Shown piece after piece: positions 1 through 8,733 of a DNA stretch of 64,000 bases. This DNA comes from Gemmatimonadota bacterium (GTDB lineage: Bacteria > Gemmatimonadota > Gemmatimonadetes > Gemmatimonadales > Gemmatimonadaceae). The stretch is taken from assembly GCA_028287305.1 (NCBI GenBank), contig JAQBPX010000015.1:62001-126000 (forward strand), in the 5' to 3' direction. Within the stretch, counting starts at the first letter, position 1, and each line of letters opens with the position of its first letter. Under the pieces are notes generated by a model. The model was not told the DNA's origin. It did not search any database and saw only the letters and a program-made list of their open reading frames with translations. Position numbers and translations under genes: made by a program.

Positions 1-1
1 C

Positions 2-1315
2 ATCCTGGCCACGGGTCTCGCCCAGGAATGCGTCGCCGCCGTCCAGCGAGACGCAGGCGGCTCGCCTTCCATCGCTGCCTACGTCCTGCGCCACGTACGC
101 GCGCCGACGGTCTCGGCACCCACGCTGCGGAACCTCCTCGAGCAGACACTCGTTCGAGCGATGATCCCGGCCTCCATCACGTTCGTCGAGTCACTCCCGC
201 TCGGCGCAACCGGCAAGATCGACCGAAGCCGTCTCCCTGCTCCGAGCGCTCCCGAAGGAATCCGTGCCCCGGCCGTTCAGGATGATTCGCTCGCAGGGCG
301 CGTAGCGCGGCTGTTCGCACTCGCGCTGGGCCACTCGAGCTTCACGTTCACGGACGACTTCTTCGATCTCGGGGGCACCTCGTTGATGGCGCTTCGACTT
401 TCGGAGGAGGTCCATCGTGAATTCGATGTCCGGGTGCCCCTCGCCGCGCTCGTGGGCGGAACGTCGGTCATGGCGCTCGCTGCACTGGTGATGGATTGCG
501 GACCCGCTCTCAAGCACGGCGGTCCCCTGGTAGCCATCCGTACGGCAGGTGCGCGCCTCCCATTCTTCCTCGTGCACGCTGCGGGTGGCAATGTCCTCAT
601 CTACCGCGCCCTGGCGGCTCAGCTGCCGCCCGACCTCCCGGTGTACGCGCTACAGGCGTCCGGCCTGGACGGGTCGACGCAGGCGCTCGATCGGGTGGAA
701 CACATGGCTGCACTGTACGTGCAGCACGTTCGAGATGTGCAGCAGCATGGACCCTACAGGCTCGGCGGCTCTTCCGTAGGGGGCTCGGTGGCACTGGAGA
801 TGGCCCGGCTGCTCGAGGAGAGCGGGGAGCAGGTGTCGCTCGTCGCCTTGCTCGACACCTTTCCATCGCGCAACTCATTCACGGTAGAGCGACGGGGTCC
901 GCTCGGTCGCGCACGCAGCGCGTTATGGAGGCTCGCTACGGTGTTCGCCAGCGCGGAGGCCCGCCGCAGCGTGATCACGCAGCTGCGCCGGACGATATTC
1001 CGGGGACTCCGCAGTCCGCTCCGCTCGAGGACTCATGCGGCGGGACCCACGACTGCGGTCGCACTGGTGGTGAGGGGCTGTCGGGACGCCCACGTTGCCT
1101 ACCGTCCATCACGAACTCGCGTGCGCCCGACCCTGCTACGTGCGATGCAGCTGCGAGCCGGTACTCGCGACTTCAGCGATCCTCGACCGCTTTGGGAAAG
1201 GGCGCTCCCCGGACACGTGGACGTGACCGACGTGCCGGGCAACCATGAGAGCATGCTCGCAGAACCCCATGTAGCAGCGCTCGCGCAGCGCCTCGATGCG
1301 CTGCTGGTGCCATGA
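2..1315 (+). CDS. Non-ribosomal peptide synthetase, C-terminal part (A-T-TE), 5' truncated
   Basis: The frame is open from base 2, so the gene begins outside the window; 437 residues are visible. Residues 1-80 are the C-terminal subdomain of an adenylation domain ending in an A10-like motif, LPLGATGKIDR, whose lysine (about 72) normally contacts the adenylate. Residues 95-165 form a carrier domain with FFDLGGTSLMALRL; Ser127 is the expected phosphopantetheine site. Residues 185-437 are a type I thioesterase with GGSSVGG (Ser258), Asp285 in LLDTFPS and His415 in PGNHE as the likely triad. A-T-TE with no later condensation domain marks the terminal module, which releases the peptide. The product cannot be predicted because the A-domain core is missing. 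The stop overlaps the start of the phosphopantetheinyl transferase (ATGA), so the two are probably translated together. Confidence 0.93.
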   Translation: MLATGLAQECVAAVQRDAGGSPSIAAYVLRHVRAPTVSAPTLRNLLEQTLVRAMIPASITFVESLPLGATGKIDRSRLPAPSAPEGIRAPAVQDDSLAGRVARLFALALGHSSFTFTDDFFDLGGTSLMALRLSEEVHREFDVRVPLAALVGGTSVMALAALVMDCGPALKHGGPLVAIRTAGARLPFFLVHAAGGNVLIYRALAAQLPPDLPVYALQASGLDGSTQALDRVEHMAALYVQHVRDVQQHGPYRLGGSSVGGSVALEMARLLEESGEQVSLVALLDTFPSRNSFTVERRGPLGRARSALWRLATVFASAEARRSVITQLRRTIFRGLRSPLRSRTHAAGPTTAVALVVRGCRDAHVAYRPSRTRVRPTLLRAMQLRAGTRDFSDPRPLWERALPGHVDVTDVPGNHESMLAEPHVAALAQRLDALLVP

Positions 1316-1962
1316 TCGGGGTCGATCCGGGCACAACTCCCAGTGTGCAACTCTGGGAGGTACGCACCTCGGGTCCTGTACGCGCCACGTTGCTCAACGC
1401 CTCGGAGCGCGCACGTGCGAACCGAATGGCCAGTCCAGGCACCAGGCGGTTGTTCGTGACCTGTCGCACGGCGCTGCGAGTGATCCTCGGCGATGCGCTC
1501 GGCTTGCCCCCCCTCTCCATAGCACTGGTTGCGGGCGCTGGGGGCAAGCCCGCGCTGGACATGCCGGCCGCGCTGTCCTTCAACGTGTCGCACTCCGGCG
1601 ACGTCGCACTCATTGCGCTTGCGCGGGGCGTGAATGTGGGCGTCGACGTGGAGCGAGTGCCGGATGACGTTGCCGCGCTCGCCGCCGTCGAGGCGTACCT
1701 CACGCCGCGCGAGCGACGGGAACTGATCGCTCACCTGCCCGCCGAACACCCGGGCTTCGTGACGGCCGCGTGGACGCGTCGCGAGGCGCTGCTCAAGGGA
1801 CGGGGCGCTGGCATCTCGGAGGTTGGACTTCGAAGGGACCCCACCACGGACCCCGACTGGACGGTCCGTGACGTCGAGATGCCCCCCGGTTACCGGGCCG
1901 CCCTCGCCGTCGAACTTCCCTGCTGGACGGGCCTCGTGACCCGGGAGCGGTTCACCGGCTAG
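1312..1962 (+). CDS. 4'-phosphopantetheinyl transferase, Sfp type
   Basis: This 216-residue protein should transfer phosphopantetheine from CoA to the carrier-domain serine of the synthetase next door. Family motifs are visible: FNVSHSGD at 90-97, GVDVERV at 110-116 (Asp112 and Glu114 bind magnesium) and WTRREALLKG at 154-163 (Trp154, Glu158, Lys162). The length is normal for Sfp/EntD-type enzymes and longer than AcpS. The ATG lies inside the stop region of the synthetase (ATGA overlap). This coupling suggests a dedicated activating enzyme at the end of a biosynthetic operon. It may also serve other carrier proteins of the cell. Confidence 0.93.
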   Translation: MIGVDPGTTPSVQLWEVRTSGPVRATLLNASERARANRMASPGTRRLFVTCRTALRVILGDALGLPPLSIALVAGAGGKPALDMPAALSFNVSHSGDVALIALARGVNVGVDVERVPDDVAALAAVEAYLTPRERRELIAHLPAEHPGFVTAAWTRREALLKGRGAGISEVGLRRDPTTDPDWTVRDVEMPPGYRAALAVELPCWTGLVTRERFTG

Positions 1963-2017
1963 TCGCTTCTGCGCGGGGGCATCCAACCAGCGGGCCCTGG
2001 CGACTGTCACATCCAGC

Positions 2018-2875
2018 ATGGAAACCACCGTTCACCGCGCCGGCGCGGCCCTCTTCACCGAGCGGCGGCTCGCGTCGATCTCGGTGATGGAGGGCAGCCT
2101 CCCAGCGGGCTTCATGACGCCGCGCCACGCGCACGCGGGCCACCACTTCCTGTTCGTCGCCTCAGGCTGCGTGGAAGATCACGGACTGGCGCGCGCCGAG
2201 CGCTACGAGCCCGGGCAGGTGCGTGAGTCGCCCGACATGGACCGCCACCTGCTGCGCGCCCCCGTCGCGGCGCGAGTGGTGCTCGTGTCGCTGCACCACC
2301 GTGACGACGTGGAGTGGCCGCGATCGCCCGCGAGTCGTCGCACGCACCCTCCGGGCAGCTTTGATGCGCAGGCGCTGCTTCGCGCCCTCGAGGACGATGA
2401 CCCTTGCCCGCGCGAACTCGAGGAGCACGCGCTGTCGCTGCTGGGTCGCCCGCGCATCGAGGAATGCGCGGCGCCCTGGCTGCGGCGCGTGCGCGACCGG
2501 CTGCATGCCGGGTGGCGCGACGCCTCCACCCTCGCCTCGCTCTGCGCGGAGGCAGGCGTGAGTCGCGAGCACGTGACGCGATCCTTCCGCGCCGCGTACG
2601 GCTGCACGATGAGCGAGTACGCGCGTCGCCTGCAGGTCGAGTACGTGCGAAGCCGGCTCGCCGGCGACACTCCGCTCGCCCTCCTCGCCCGCGAGGCCGG
2701 CTTTGCCGACCAGAGCCACATGACGCGCGTGGTGCAGCAGGCCCTTGGCGCGCCCCCGGGGCGCCTGCGGGAGGCACTTCGCCGCCGAGGAAAGGTCAGC
2801 GAGATCACATTCGTTCAAGAATCTCGCGATCCCGCGAGCCAACGTGCGGCGTCCCCTACCGGAGTACGCGCGTGA
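2018..2875 (+). CDS. AraC family transcriptional regulator
   Basis: The 285-residue protein has an N-terminal cupin-like sensor half (HAHAGHHFLFVASG near residue 31, rich in possible metal- or ligand-binding histidines). Its C-terminal half carries two helix-turn-helix units: LASLCAEAGVSREHVTRSF around residue 172 and LLAREAGFADQSHMTRVV around residue 222. This is the AraC/XylS DNA-binding layout. The effector cannot be told from the sequence. The gene ends in a GTGA overlap with the S41-like peptidase gene, so regulator and peptidase are probably co-transcribed. The 55 bp before its ATG separate it from the phosphopantetheinyl transferase gene and show no terminator. Confidence 0.9.
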   Translation: METTVHRAGAALFTERRLASISVMEGSLPAGFMTPRHAHAGHHFLFVASGCVEDHGLARAERYEPGQVRESPDMDRHLLRAPVAARVVLVSLHHRDDVEWPRSPASRRTHPPGSFDAQALLRALEDDDPCPRELEEHALSLLGRPRIEECAAPWLRRVRDRLHAGWRDASTLASLCAEAGVSREHVTRSFRAAYGCTMSEYARRLQVEYVRSRLAGDTPLALLAREAGFADQSHMTRVVQQALGAPPGRLREALRRRGKVSEITFVQESRDPASQRAASPTGVRA

Positions 2876-4503
2876 AGCTGGCCCGCCTCATTCCCTTCGT
2901 CCTCCTCGTGTCGGCTGTACGAGCCCCTGCCCAGACTGCCGCGCAGTGGCGCGAGGACCTCCAGGCCATCGCGCGCGAACTGCCGCGACAGCATGCCGGC
3001 GCATTCCGCCTGGCGAGCGAGGATTCATTTCGCGCGGTGATCGCCCGCGTGGACGCGCGCATGGCCGGCGCAAATCGCGACGAGGCCATCGTGGGACTGA
3101 TGCAGGCCGTGGCGGCGATCCACGACGGGCACACCGCCATGAACCCGGTGTTCATGCCGATGTTCGGGTGGCATCGCTTCCCGGTGATGATCCAGTCGCT
3201 CTCCGACGGACTCTTCATCCAGTCAGCGGATCCCTCGCTCGCGCGCCTGGCCGGCATGCGCATCGTGCGCATCGGGACGGCGCGCGCGGACAGCGCGCTC
3301 GCAGCCGCGATCACGGTGACCGCCGCGGAAAACCCGATGTACGCGGAGCATTGGGGCGTCGAGATGCTCATGATCCCCGAGGTGCTGCACGGGCTCGGCC
3401 TCACCAGCAGCGCGACGTCCGCATCGTTCGTGCTGGAGCGAGGCGGCAAGCGCGAGACGGTGCAGCTCGAGGGCACGCTTTCCTCCGTGGCCATGTCGCA
3501 TACGAGCGGCCCCGTGGCGTTCGACTCCGCATGGGTGGATGCCGCCACCGTGAACGGCGCGACGCTGCCGGTGTCGCGCCATGCGCCGGCGTCGCTCCAC
3601 TACCTGGAGTGGATTCCCGCGCAGCGCGCCGTGTACGCCCGCTATGGCAGCGTGCGCGACGCGCCGGGAGAGACCGTGGCGCAGTTCGCCAACCGCATGC
3701 TGCAGATGGTCGACTCGCTCGGCGCCGATCGGCTGGTGCTCGACGTGCGCGGCAACGGGGGCGGCAACGACTTCCTCAATCGCCCGCTGGAGAAGGGAAT
3801 CCTCAAGTCGCGCGTGAACCAGAAGGGACGGCTATTCGTCCTGATCGGCCGCAAGACGTTCTCGGCGGCGCAGCTGCTGGTGAACGACCTCGAGCGGTTC
3901 AGCGACGCGACGTTCATCGGGGAGCCCACGGCGAACCGCGTGAACTTCTACGGCGACGCGCAGCCGCTGACGCTGCCGAACAGCGGATTGCCGGTGATGA
4001 TCTCCAGAGTGTGGTGGCAGGCGGACCAGCGCGACGCGCGCATGTGGCTGGCGCCGAGTGTCTACGCGCCGGTGACGAGCGCGGATTACCTCGCCGGTCG
4101 CGATCGCGCGCTCGAGGCGGCGCTCGAGTGGGGTGCGTCGCGGCAGCCGAGGGCGAGGCTGGTTGCACTGGCGCCGCGGGCGGCGACGTCGCAGGTGATC
4201 GCCGACAGCGCGCGGGCGATGCTCGCCGACGTGGCGAACCGCTTCGGCAACATCGAGGCGGACGTGAACGCCGCGGGGTATGAGATGCTTCGACAGCACG
4301 ACGTGAAGTCGGCAGTGCGGGCGTTCGAGGCGAACAGCGCCCTGTTTCCAGAATCCGCGAACGCCTTCGACTCGCTGGGAGACGGCCTGCGCGCGGACGG
4401 AGATGTCGCCGGCGCGATCAGGTCGTACGAGCGAGCGCTGCAGCTGAATCCGCGCCAGGACTCATCGCGGAATGCGCTGGCGGAACTGCGGAAGGGCGGC
4501 TGA
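2872..4503 (+). CDS. Secreted S41-family peptidase-like protein with C-terminal TPR
   Basis: I place the start at the GTG at 2872, inside the stop of the AraC gene. Translation from there begins with a clear signal peptide (hydrophobic stretch ending APAQ). The 543-residue protein then has an S41-like domain: HDGHT at 84-88, a conserved Asp-rich strand (LVLDVRGNGGGND) and KTFSAAQ at 328-334, whose Ser331 is the likely nucleophile, followed by FIGEPTANR. Residues 460-540 read as tetratricopeptide-like helices (two alanine-rich repeats ending in AIRSYERALQLNP). This Ser/Glu type of S41 protein usually acts in the periplasm or outside the cell; the substrate is unknown. An open frame extends further upstream but runs antiphase through the AraC gene and is not used. 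Confidence 0.88.
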   Translation: MKLARLIPFVLLVSAVRAPAQTAAQWREDLQAIARELPRQHAGAFRLASEDSFRAVIARVDARMAGANRDEAIVGLMQAVAAIHDGHTAMNPVFMPMFGWHRFPVMIQSLSDGLFIQSADPSLARLAGMRIVRIGTARADSALAAAITVTAAENPMYAEHWGVEMLMIPEVLHGLGLTSSATSASFVLERGGKRETVQLEGTLSSVAMSHTSGPVAFDSAWVDAATVNGATLPVSRHAPASLHYLEWIPAQRAVYARYGSVRDAPGETVAQFANRMLQMVDSLGADRLVLDVRGNGGGNDFLNRPLEKGILKSRVNQKGRLFVLIGRKTFSAAQLLVNDLERFSDATFIGEPTANRVNFYGDAQPLTLPNSGLPVMISRVWWQADQRDARMWLAPSVYAPVTSADYLAGRDRALEAALEWGASRQPRARLVALAPRAATSQVIADSARAMLADVANRFGNIEADVNAAGYEMLRQHDVKSAVRAFEANSALFPESANAFDSLGDGLRADGDVAGAIRSYERALQLNPRQDSSRNALAELRKGG

Positions 4504-4527
4504 ACGGGACTGCGGCAACTGCGAACT

Positions 4528-4610
4528 GCAGATCCTTCGCTTTGCTTTGGATGACGATGGGCGCTCAGGGTGACACCGAACGGCAGATCCTTCGCTTCGC
4601 TCAGGATGAC
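4528..4610. repeat. Two copies of a dispersed repeat with core CGCTCAGGATGAC, plus hairpin
   Basis: Two tandem copies lie between the S41-like gene and transketolase: 4528-4555 (degenerate) and 4583-4610. Both start GCAGATCCTTCGCTT and end GGATGAC. The second copy runs into the transketolase gene and supplies its TGA stop (4601-4603). Right behind it a perfect 11-bp stem (4608-4618 with 4624-4634, GACAGAAGCCG and its complement) forms the last codons of transketolase and may act as its terminator. A third copy is at 21132-21159. Confidence 0.85.
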
Positions 4611-6601
4611 AGAAGCCGCTGCGCGGCTTCTGTCACCTTCAGCACCGTGAGGCCGAGCTCCTCGTAGATCTTCTCGTACGGCGCCGAGGCGCCGTAGCGC
4701 TCCACGCCGATCACGATCCCGTTGTCGCCGACCCACTTGTACCAGCTCATCGGGTGGGCCGCCTCGATCGCCACGCGCGGCACGCCCTTCGGCAGCACCG
4801 ACTCGCGATACTCGGGTGGCTGCTTCGCGAAGAGCTCGTGGCTCGGCATGCTCACCACGCGCGCAGGGATGCCGAGCGCCTGCAGCTTCTGCTGCGCCTC
4901 CATGATGAGGCCTACCTCGCTGCCGCTCGACATAAGCACCACCTTCGCGGCGGCGCCGTCCTTGGGCTCCGACAGCACGTACGCACCCTGCGCGAGCCCC
5001 GCCGCCGACGCGTTCGTCGTGCGATCGATGTAGCCGAGCTTCTGTCGCGTGAGCACGAGCAGCGTGGGTCCCGTCGTGTGCGTGAGCGCGAAGCGCCAGG
5101 CCTCGGCGGTCTCGGTCGCGTCGGCCGGCCGGATGAGCGTGAGGTTGGGCACGGTGCGCAGCGTCGAAAGCTGCTCGATCGGCTGGTGCGTGGGACCGTC
5201 CTCGCCGAGCCCGATCGAGTCGTGCGTGAAGATCCAGATCACCTGCTGGTGCATCAGCGCCGCGAGGCGAATGGCCGGACGACAGTAGTCGCTGAAGATC
5301 AGGAAGGTGCCGCCGAACGGGATGATGCCGCCGTGCAGCGCCATGCCGTTCATGATCGCGCCCATGCCGTGCTCGCGAATGCCGAAGTGCACGTAGCGGC
5401 CGAGGGGATTTTCCTTCGAGAAGTTCTCGGCAGCCTTGATCGCCGTGCCGTTGCTCGGCGTGAGGTCGGCGCTGCCGCCCACGAGCTCTGGCATCAGTGG
5501 ATAGAGCGCATTCAGCACGGCCTGCGACGCCGCGCGGCTCGCGAGGCTTCCGTTCTCCTTGGTGAACTCCGGAAGTGACTTTTCCCATCCGTCAGGCAGT
5601 CGCTTGAGCAGGCGACGCTCGAACTCGGCCGCCTCCTTCGGAAACTGCGCCTTGTATGCGTCCCAGCGTGGCGTCCACTCGCCTCGCGTGGCGCTCCGCT
5701 CCTTCACCTTCGCCTGGAAGTACTGCAGCACGTCCTCGGGCACGAAGAAGGCTTCGTCGTATTCCCAGCCGAGCGCCTTGCGCGTTGCCGCGATGTTCTC
5801 GACGCCCAGCGGCTCGCCGTGCGCCGACGACTTGTCCTGTCGCGGTGAGCCGAAGCCGATGTGCGTGCGCGTCACGACCATCGTGGGGCGCGTGACGTCG
5901 GACTTGGCCTCGGCGATCACCCTGTCGATCGCGTCGAGGTCGTTGACGTCGGCCAGGTGCAGCACCTGCCAGCCGTACGCCTCGAAGCGCTTGCCGGCGT
6001 CGTCACTGTACGAGAGGTCGGTGCTGCCGTCGATCGTGATCCGGTTGTCGTCGTAGAATCCGATCAGGTGTCCGAGTCCGGCGTGACCTGCGAAGGACGC
6101 CGCCTCGTGCGAGATGCCTTCCATGAGGTCGCCGTCGGAGCAGATGAACCAGGTCCAGTGGTCCATGATCGCGTGCCCCTCGCGATTGAACTCGGCGGCG
6201 AGGTGCGCCTCGGCCACGGCCATGCCGACCGCGTTGCCGACGCCCTGGCCCAGCGGGCCAGTGGTCGTCTCGACGCCGGTCGTGTAGCCGTACTCCGGAT
6301 GCCCGGGCGTCTTCGACTCCCACTGCCGGAAGTTCTCGAGGTCCTCCTTCGTGAGGCCATACCCGCTGAGGTAGAGGCACGAGTAGAGGAACATCGACGC
6401 ATGGCCGCAGCTGAGCACGAAGCGATCGCGGTCGGGCCAGTGCGGATCGGCCGGGTCGTGGCGCAGGTGCTCGGCGAAGATCTTGTAGCCGAGGGGCGCG
6501 AGCGCCATGGGAGTGCCGGGATGGCCGCTGTTGGCCTTCTGCACGGCATCCATCGAGAGGATGCGGATGGCGTCGATGGACTTCTGGGCGAGATCTCTCA
6601 T
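4601..6601 (-). CDS. tkt: Transketolase
   Basis: The 666-residue protein transfers two-carbon ketol units between sugar phosphates in the pentose phosphate pathway using thiamine diphosphate. The N-terminus ([19 protein letters not shown]) and the thiamine-binding stretch ([20 protein letters not shown] near residue 155) are typical, as is the length. The pyrimidine domain ([19 protein letters not shown] near 405) and the C-terminal domain are complete. The gene stands alone on the minus strand. Its last residues (RLLSS) are encoded by a hairpin plus a dispersed repeat, so the C-terminus seems to have been remodelled by repeat insertion without harming the fold. Confidence 0.97.
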   Translation of the reverse strand: MRDLAQKSIDAIRILSMDAVQKANSGHPGTPMALAPLGYKIFAEHLRHDPADPHWPDRDRFVLSCGHASMFLYSCLYLSGYGLTKEDLENFRQWESKTPGHPEYGYTTGVETTTGPLGQGVGNAVGMAVAEAHLAAEFNREGHAIMDHWTWFICSDGDLMEGISHEAASFAGHAGLGHLIGFYDDNRITIDGSTDLSYSDDAGKRFEAYGWQVLHLADVNDLDAIDRVIAEAKSDVTRPTMVVTRTHIGFGSPRQDKSSAHGEPLGVENIAATRKALGWEYDEAFFVPEDVLQYFQAKVKERSATRGEWTPRWDAYKAQFPKEAAEFERRLLKRLPDGWEKSLPEFTKENGSLASRAASQAVLNALYPLMPELVGGSADLTPSNGTAIKAAENFSKENPLGRYVHFGIREHGMGAIMNGMALHGGIIPFGGTFLIFSDYCRPAIRLAALMHQQVIWIFTHDSIGLGEDGPTHQPIEQLSTLRTVPNLTLIRPADATETAEAWRFALTHTTGPTLLVLTRQKLGYIDRTTNASAAGLAQGAYVLSEPKDGAAAKVVLMSSGSEVGLIMEAQQKLQALGIPARVVSMPSHELFAKQPPEYRESVLPKGVPRVAIEAAHPMSWYKWVGDNGIVIGVERYGASAPYEKIYEELGLTVLKVTEAAQRLLSS

Positions 6602-6629
6602 CCCGGAAATCTATCAGAAGCATGGGCTG

Positions 6630-6835
6630 CGGTAACGACGTGGCTTCTGGCTCCTGGCGGGGGCTTCTGTCGTCGGGCTTCGGTAATGTCGGCTTCGGAG
6701 ATAGGGCTACGGAGACGGCGGCCCGAGGGTATCCCCGAAGCCGCCGTTCCCCGCCGTTCCTGTCGCCTGATGCCGCCGCTACTGTAGCCCGACGACCGTA
6801 GCCCTCGCCCGAAGCCTGAAGCCACGCAGTTACCG
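6630..6835. repeat. Intergenic element with long imperfect inverted arms and inner hairpin
   Basis: The 242-bp gap between the subtilase stop and the transketolase start is almost filled by one inverted structure. The left arm (about 6630-6692, CGGTAACGACGTGGCTTC onward) is roughly 80% identical by eye to the reverse complement of the right arm (about 6773-6835). Between them is a smaller perfect stem, ACGGCGGC paired with GCCGCCGT. This long-arm/inner-hairpin plan recurs at 37429, 44141 and 18849 with different sequence. No protein is encoded. Confidence 0.75.
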
Positions 6836-6843
6836 AGGCCTGA

Positions 6844-7929
6844 TCATTTCTTCGCGCCCACGTAAAGCAGCCGCGTCATGGGCGAACGGGCGTCCCGCAC
6901 GACATTGGGCGTGGCGGTGGACACGATCCAGGAGTGGACGTCGTCGGGCGACGCCGAGGGGTTCGACTCGAGGAAGAGCGCGATGGCGCCGGAGACATAG
7001 CCGGCCGACATCGAGGTGCCGTTCCAGAGCTGGACCGTGGGCGTGAGGGTGCGATCGAGGCTCGGCAGGAGCACGGAGTCGCCGGGGGCGTAGACGTCCA
7101 CGCAGGGTCCCCAGGCCGTGCCCGGGGCGCGGCGATCCATCGTGAACCCGCGCGGGTCCTCCGGGTCACGCCAGAGCGCGCTGGCGCCGACCACGATGCT
7201 TCCGTCGGCGTTCCCCGGGCTCACGCGGCAGGCGTTCACGTCCACGTTGCCGGCCGAGACCACCACGGCGATGCCAGCGGCGCGGAGCGCGGCCACGGCG
7301 GAGTCGAGTGCGGGAATGCGCGCGGCGGTGTCGGCGATGAACGACCAGTTCGCCACCGCGGGAGTGCCACCGTGCTTCGCATGGTCGGCGATCGTCCACT
7401 TCGCGCCGTCCACGATCGCCTTGATGGTCCCGCGGAGGCGCTCGCACTGGACCATCTTCACGTCCACGATCTCCGCGTCGGGCGCGACGCCGAGCGAGGT
7501 GCCCGCGATCGCGCCAGCCACGGCGGTGCCATGCGCGTTGCAAATGGCGGGGTCGTCCGGAAAGCCGTCGAATCCCTTGCGCACGCGGCCCTGCAGCTCG
7601 GGATGCGTGGAGAGCACGCCGCCGTCGAACACGTAGACCGTGACGCCAGCGCCGGTGCCGGCGTGACGATAGGTGTGGTCGAGCGTGCTGGTGCGCTGGT
7701 CGATGCGGTCGAGCGCCAGGGAGACCGTCTTCGCCTCGAAGATCGCGCGCGCCCCGTTGGCCATGGCCGAGAGCAGCGCGCCGGTCTTCGCGAACGGCTG
7801 CGAGGCGGCGCCCATGGTGGAGCGGGCAGTGTGGGCGCACCCGAGCGTGGACGCGACGCAAAGCATCGTCGCGGCTGCGAGCTGGAGTGAACGGCTCTTG
7901 TCGACCTGGGTGCGAGTGGCGATGCGCAT
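6844..7929 (-). CDS. Subtilisin-like serine protease (S8), exported
   Basis: The 361-residue protein starts with a positively charged segment and a hydrophobic stretch ending in Cys31 (STLGC). It is probably exported and perhaps lipid-anchored, although the lipobox is imperfect. The S8 triad is visible: Asp102 in VFDGG, His133 in NAHGTAVAG and Ser306 in NGTSMSAG. The oxyanion Asn228 is in SAGN. The catalytic domain fills the protein and there is no long C-terminal extension. No processing partner lies nearby. A perfect 9-bp hairpin lies 60 bp upstream of the start (7989-8010). Confidence 0.92.
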   Translation of the reverse strand: MRIATRTQVDKSRSLQLAAATMLCVASTLGCAHTARSTMGAASQPFAKTGALLSAMANGARAIFEAKTVSLALDRIDQRTSTLDHTYRHAGTGAGVTVYVFDGGVLSTHPELQGRVRKGFDGFPDDPAICNAHGTAVAGAIAGTSLGVAPDAEIVDVKMVQCERLRGTIKAIVDGAKWTIADHAKHGGTPAVANWSFIADTAARIPALDSAVAALRAAGIAVVVSAGNVDVNACRVSPGNADGSIVVGASALWRDPEDPRGFTMDRRAPGTAWGPCVDVYAPGDSVLLPSLDRTLTPTVQLWNGTSMSAGYVSGAIALFLESNPSASPDDVHSWIVSTATPNVVRDARSPMTRLLYVGAKK

Positions 7930-7988
7930 GGTACTTCTCGTTGAATGAATCGCGGTGTTGCTGGTCTCCTGGGTGGGGTAAAGACAAG

Positions 7989-8010
7989 GCGCGTGCCAAA
8001 CGGCACGCGC
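7989..8010 (-). terminator. Hairpin, 9-bp perfect stem, 4-nt loop
   Basis: GCGCGTGCC (7989-7997) pairs with GGCACGCGC (8002-8010) around an AAAC loop. On the minus strand it is followed by CTTGTCTTTACC, a weak T-rich run. It could end minus-strand transcription from the small gene at 8137-8322 before the subtilase gene, or sit in the subtilase leader. Confidence 0.5.
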
Positions 8011-8084
8011 GAGGTGGAGTGAGGGGTGGGTTTGCGAAGTGGTACGGCTGATGCTTTGTGTGTGCGGCTGGTCGAGGATTTTTT

Positions 8085-8130
8085 GCGCCGGGGCCGGTTC
8101 CGCGCAGGTCCGAGGAACCGGCCCCGGCGC
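8085..8130. terminator. Strong hairpin, 17-bp perfect GC-rich stem
   Basis: Positions 8085-8101 and 8114-8130 are perfect reverse complements (GCGCCGGGGCCGGTTCC type) with a 12-nt loop. The structure starts 6 nt past the stop of the minus-strand gene at 8137. In that direction it is followed by an A-run and not a T-run, so it is not a textbook intrinsic terminator. It may protect the 3' end of the message. Confidence 0.6.
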
Positions 8131-8136
8131 GACAGC

Positions 8137-8322
8137 CTACCTCACCAGCTCCTCGATCTCCCCCGCCTTGCAGCGATGCTCGTGGCCGGGATACGAGTGC
8201 CCGCAGTGGATGCACTGCTCCCCGAATCCGGTGCGCTTCCACACGAGGTAGTACACCGCGCGCTGGAGCTTCTTGAGGCGGTCTTCGAGGTCGGACAGGG
8301 AGGGAGAATCAGCCATGCGCAT
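8137..8322 (-). CDS. Small zinc-ribbon-like protein (61 aa)
   Basis: The protein begins with an amphipathic helix (LEDRLKKLQRAVYYLVWKRTG) and then has CIHCGHSYPGHEHRC, a compact Cys/His cluster that could bind one zinc ion. The length, the helix and the Cys pattern argue for a real gene. ATG codons at 8322 and 8316 are both possible starts. No function can be named; a small regulatory or chaperone-like zinc protein is one guess. A strong hairpin follows the stop at once. Confidence 0.65.
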   Translation of the reverse strand: MRMADSPSLSDLEDRLKKLQRAVYYLVWKRTGFGEQCIHCGHSYPGHEHRCKAGEIEELVR

Positions 8323-8358
8323 ACTCTACATCGGACACGCGGGTGCGCAAGTCGCGCG

Positions 8359-8589
8359 TCACGCGTCGCCCTGGATCTTGCGCCCCGTGCCGCCGCCGTA
8401 GGAGCTCCCGTGTTCCTCGGTGCGCGTCAGCGGCTCGGAGCCGGGCTTCTGCGCGCCGCGATCATCGCCGTCCGCCTGCTTCTCCCCGGTGGTACGCTCG
8501 CCCTCCGCGGCTTCCGCGCCGGCGCCGGTCTTCTTCTCGGGTCGATCGGTCTCGCTGCGCTCGACCTGCGTTGGCTTGTCGGTGGCCAT
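8359..8589 (-). CDS. Small hydrophilic, probably disordered protein (76 aa)
   Basis: The protein is almost free of hydrophobic residues, is rich in Glu, Lys, Thr and Gly, and ends in a Gly-rich tail (GSSYGGGTGRK). It is likely disordered; such small proteins are often stress-related, but that is a guess. Translation is supported by an AGGAG motif 8 nt before the ATG. That motif lies within one arm of a perfect 11-bp hairpin (8594-8621), so ribosome access may be controlled. The overlapping plus-strand frames look like shadows. Confidence 0.6.
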   Translation of the reverse strand: MATDKPTQVERSETDRPEKKTGAGAEAAEGERTTGEKQADGDDRGAQKPGSEPLTRTEEHGSSYGGGTGRKIQGDA

Positions 8590-8593
8590 GTGC

Positions 8594-8621
8594 TGCTCCT
8601 GTGATGTGGGTCACAGGAGCA
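8594..8621 (-). promoter_or_regulatory. Hairpin hiding the ribosome binding site of the 76-aa gene
   Basis: On the minus strand the leader reads TGCTCCTGTGA, a 6-nt loop, then TCACAGGAGCA, followed by GCAC and the ATG. The 11-bp stem is perfect and contains the whole AGGAG. In RNA this would block translation until melted or bound. The same palindrome could instead be a DNA operator. Confidence 0.55.
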
Positions 8622-8688
8622 TTCGCAAAGGGCAGTCCACGCATTCGGGTCGCGCCGCGCGCCGGGGCTGATCGCGGCCTAGCTTTCG

Positions 8689-8715
8689 GAACGTCCCACC
8701 CCCGCCAATCGTCCT
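8689..8715 (+). promoter_or_regulatory. Possible ECF sigma factor promoter before the HEAT-repeat gene
   Basis: GGAAC (8689-8693) is separated by 17 nt from CGTCC (8711-8715), with the ATG at 8734. The GGAAC / CGTC pairing at this spacing resembles extracytoplasmic-function sigma promoters in other bacteria. It is one match by eye with no further support. Confidence 0.3.
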
Positions 8716-8733
8716 ACAAGGCGACCTCGCCTC

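Noticed and set aside
7930-8136. Protein-coding gene between the subtilase and the zinc-ribbon gene
   Set aside because: Open frames there are short, cross the hairpins and lack start signals.
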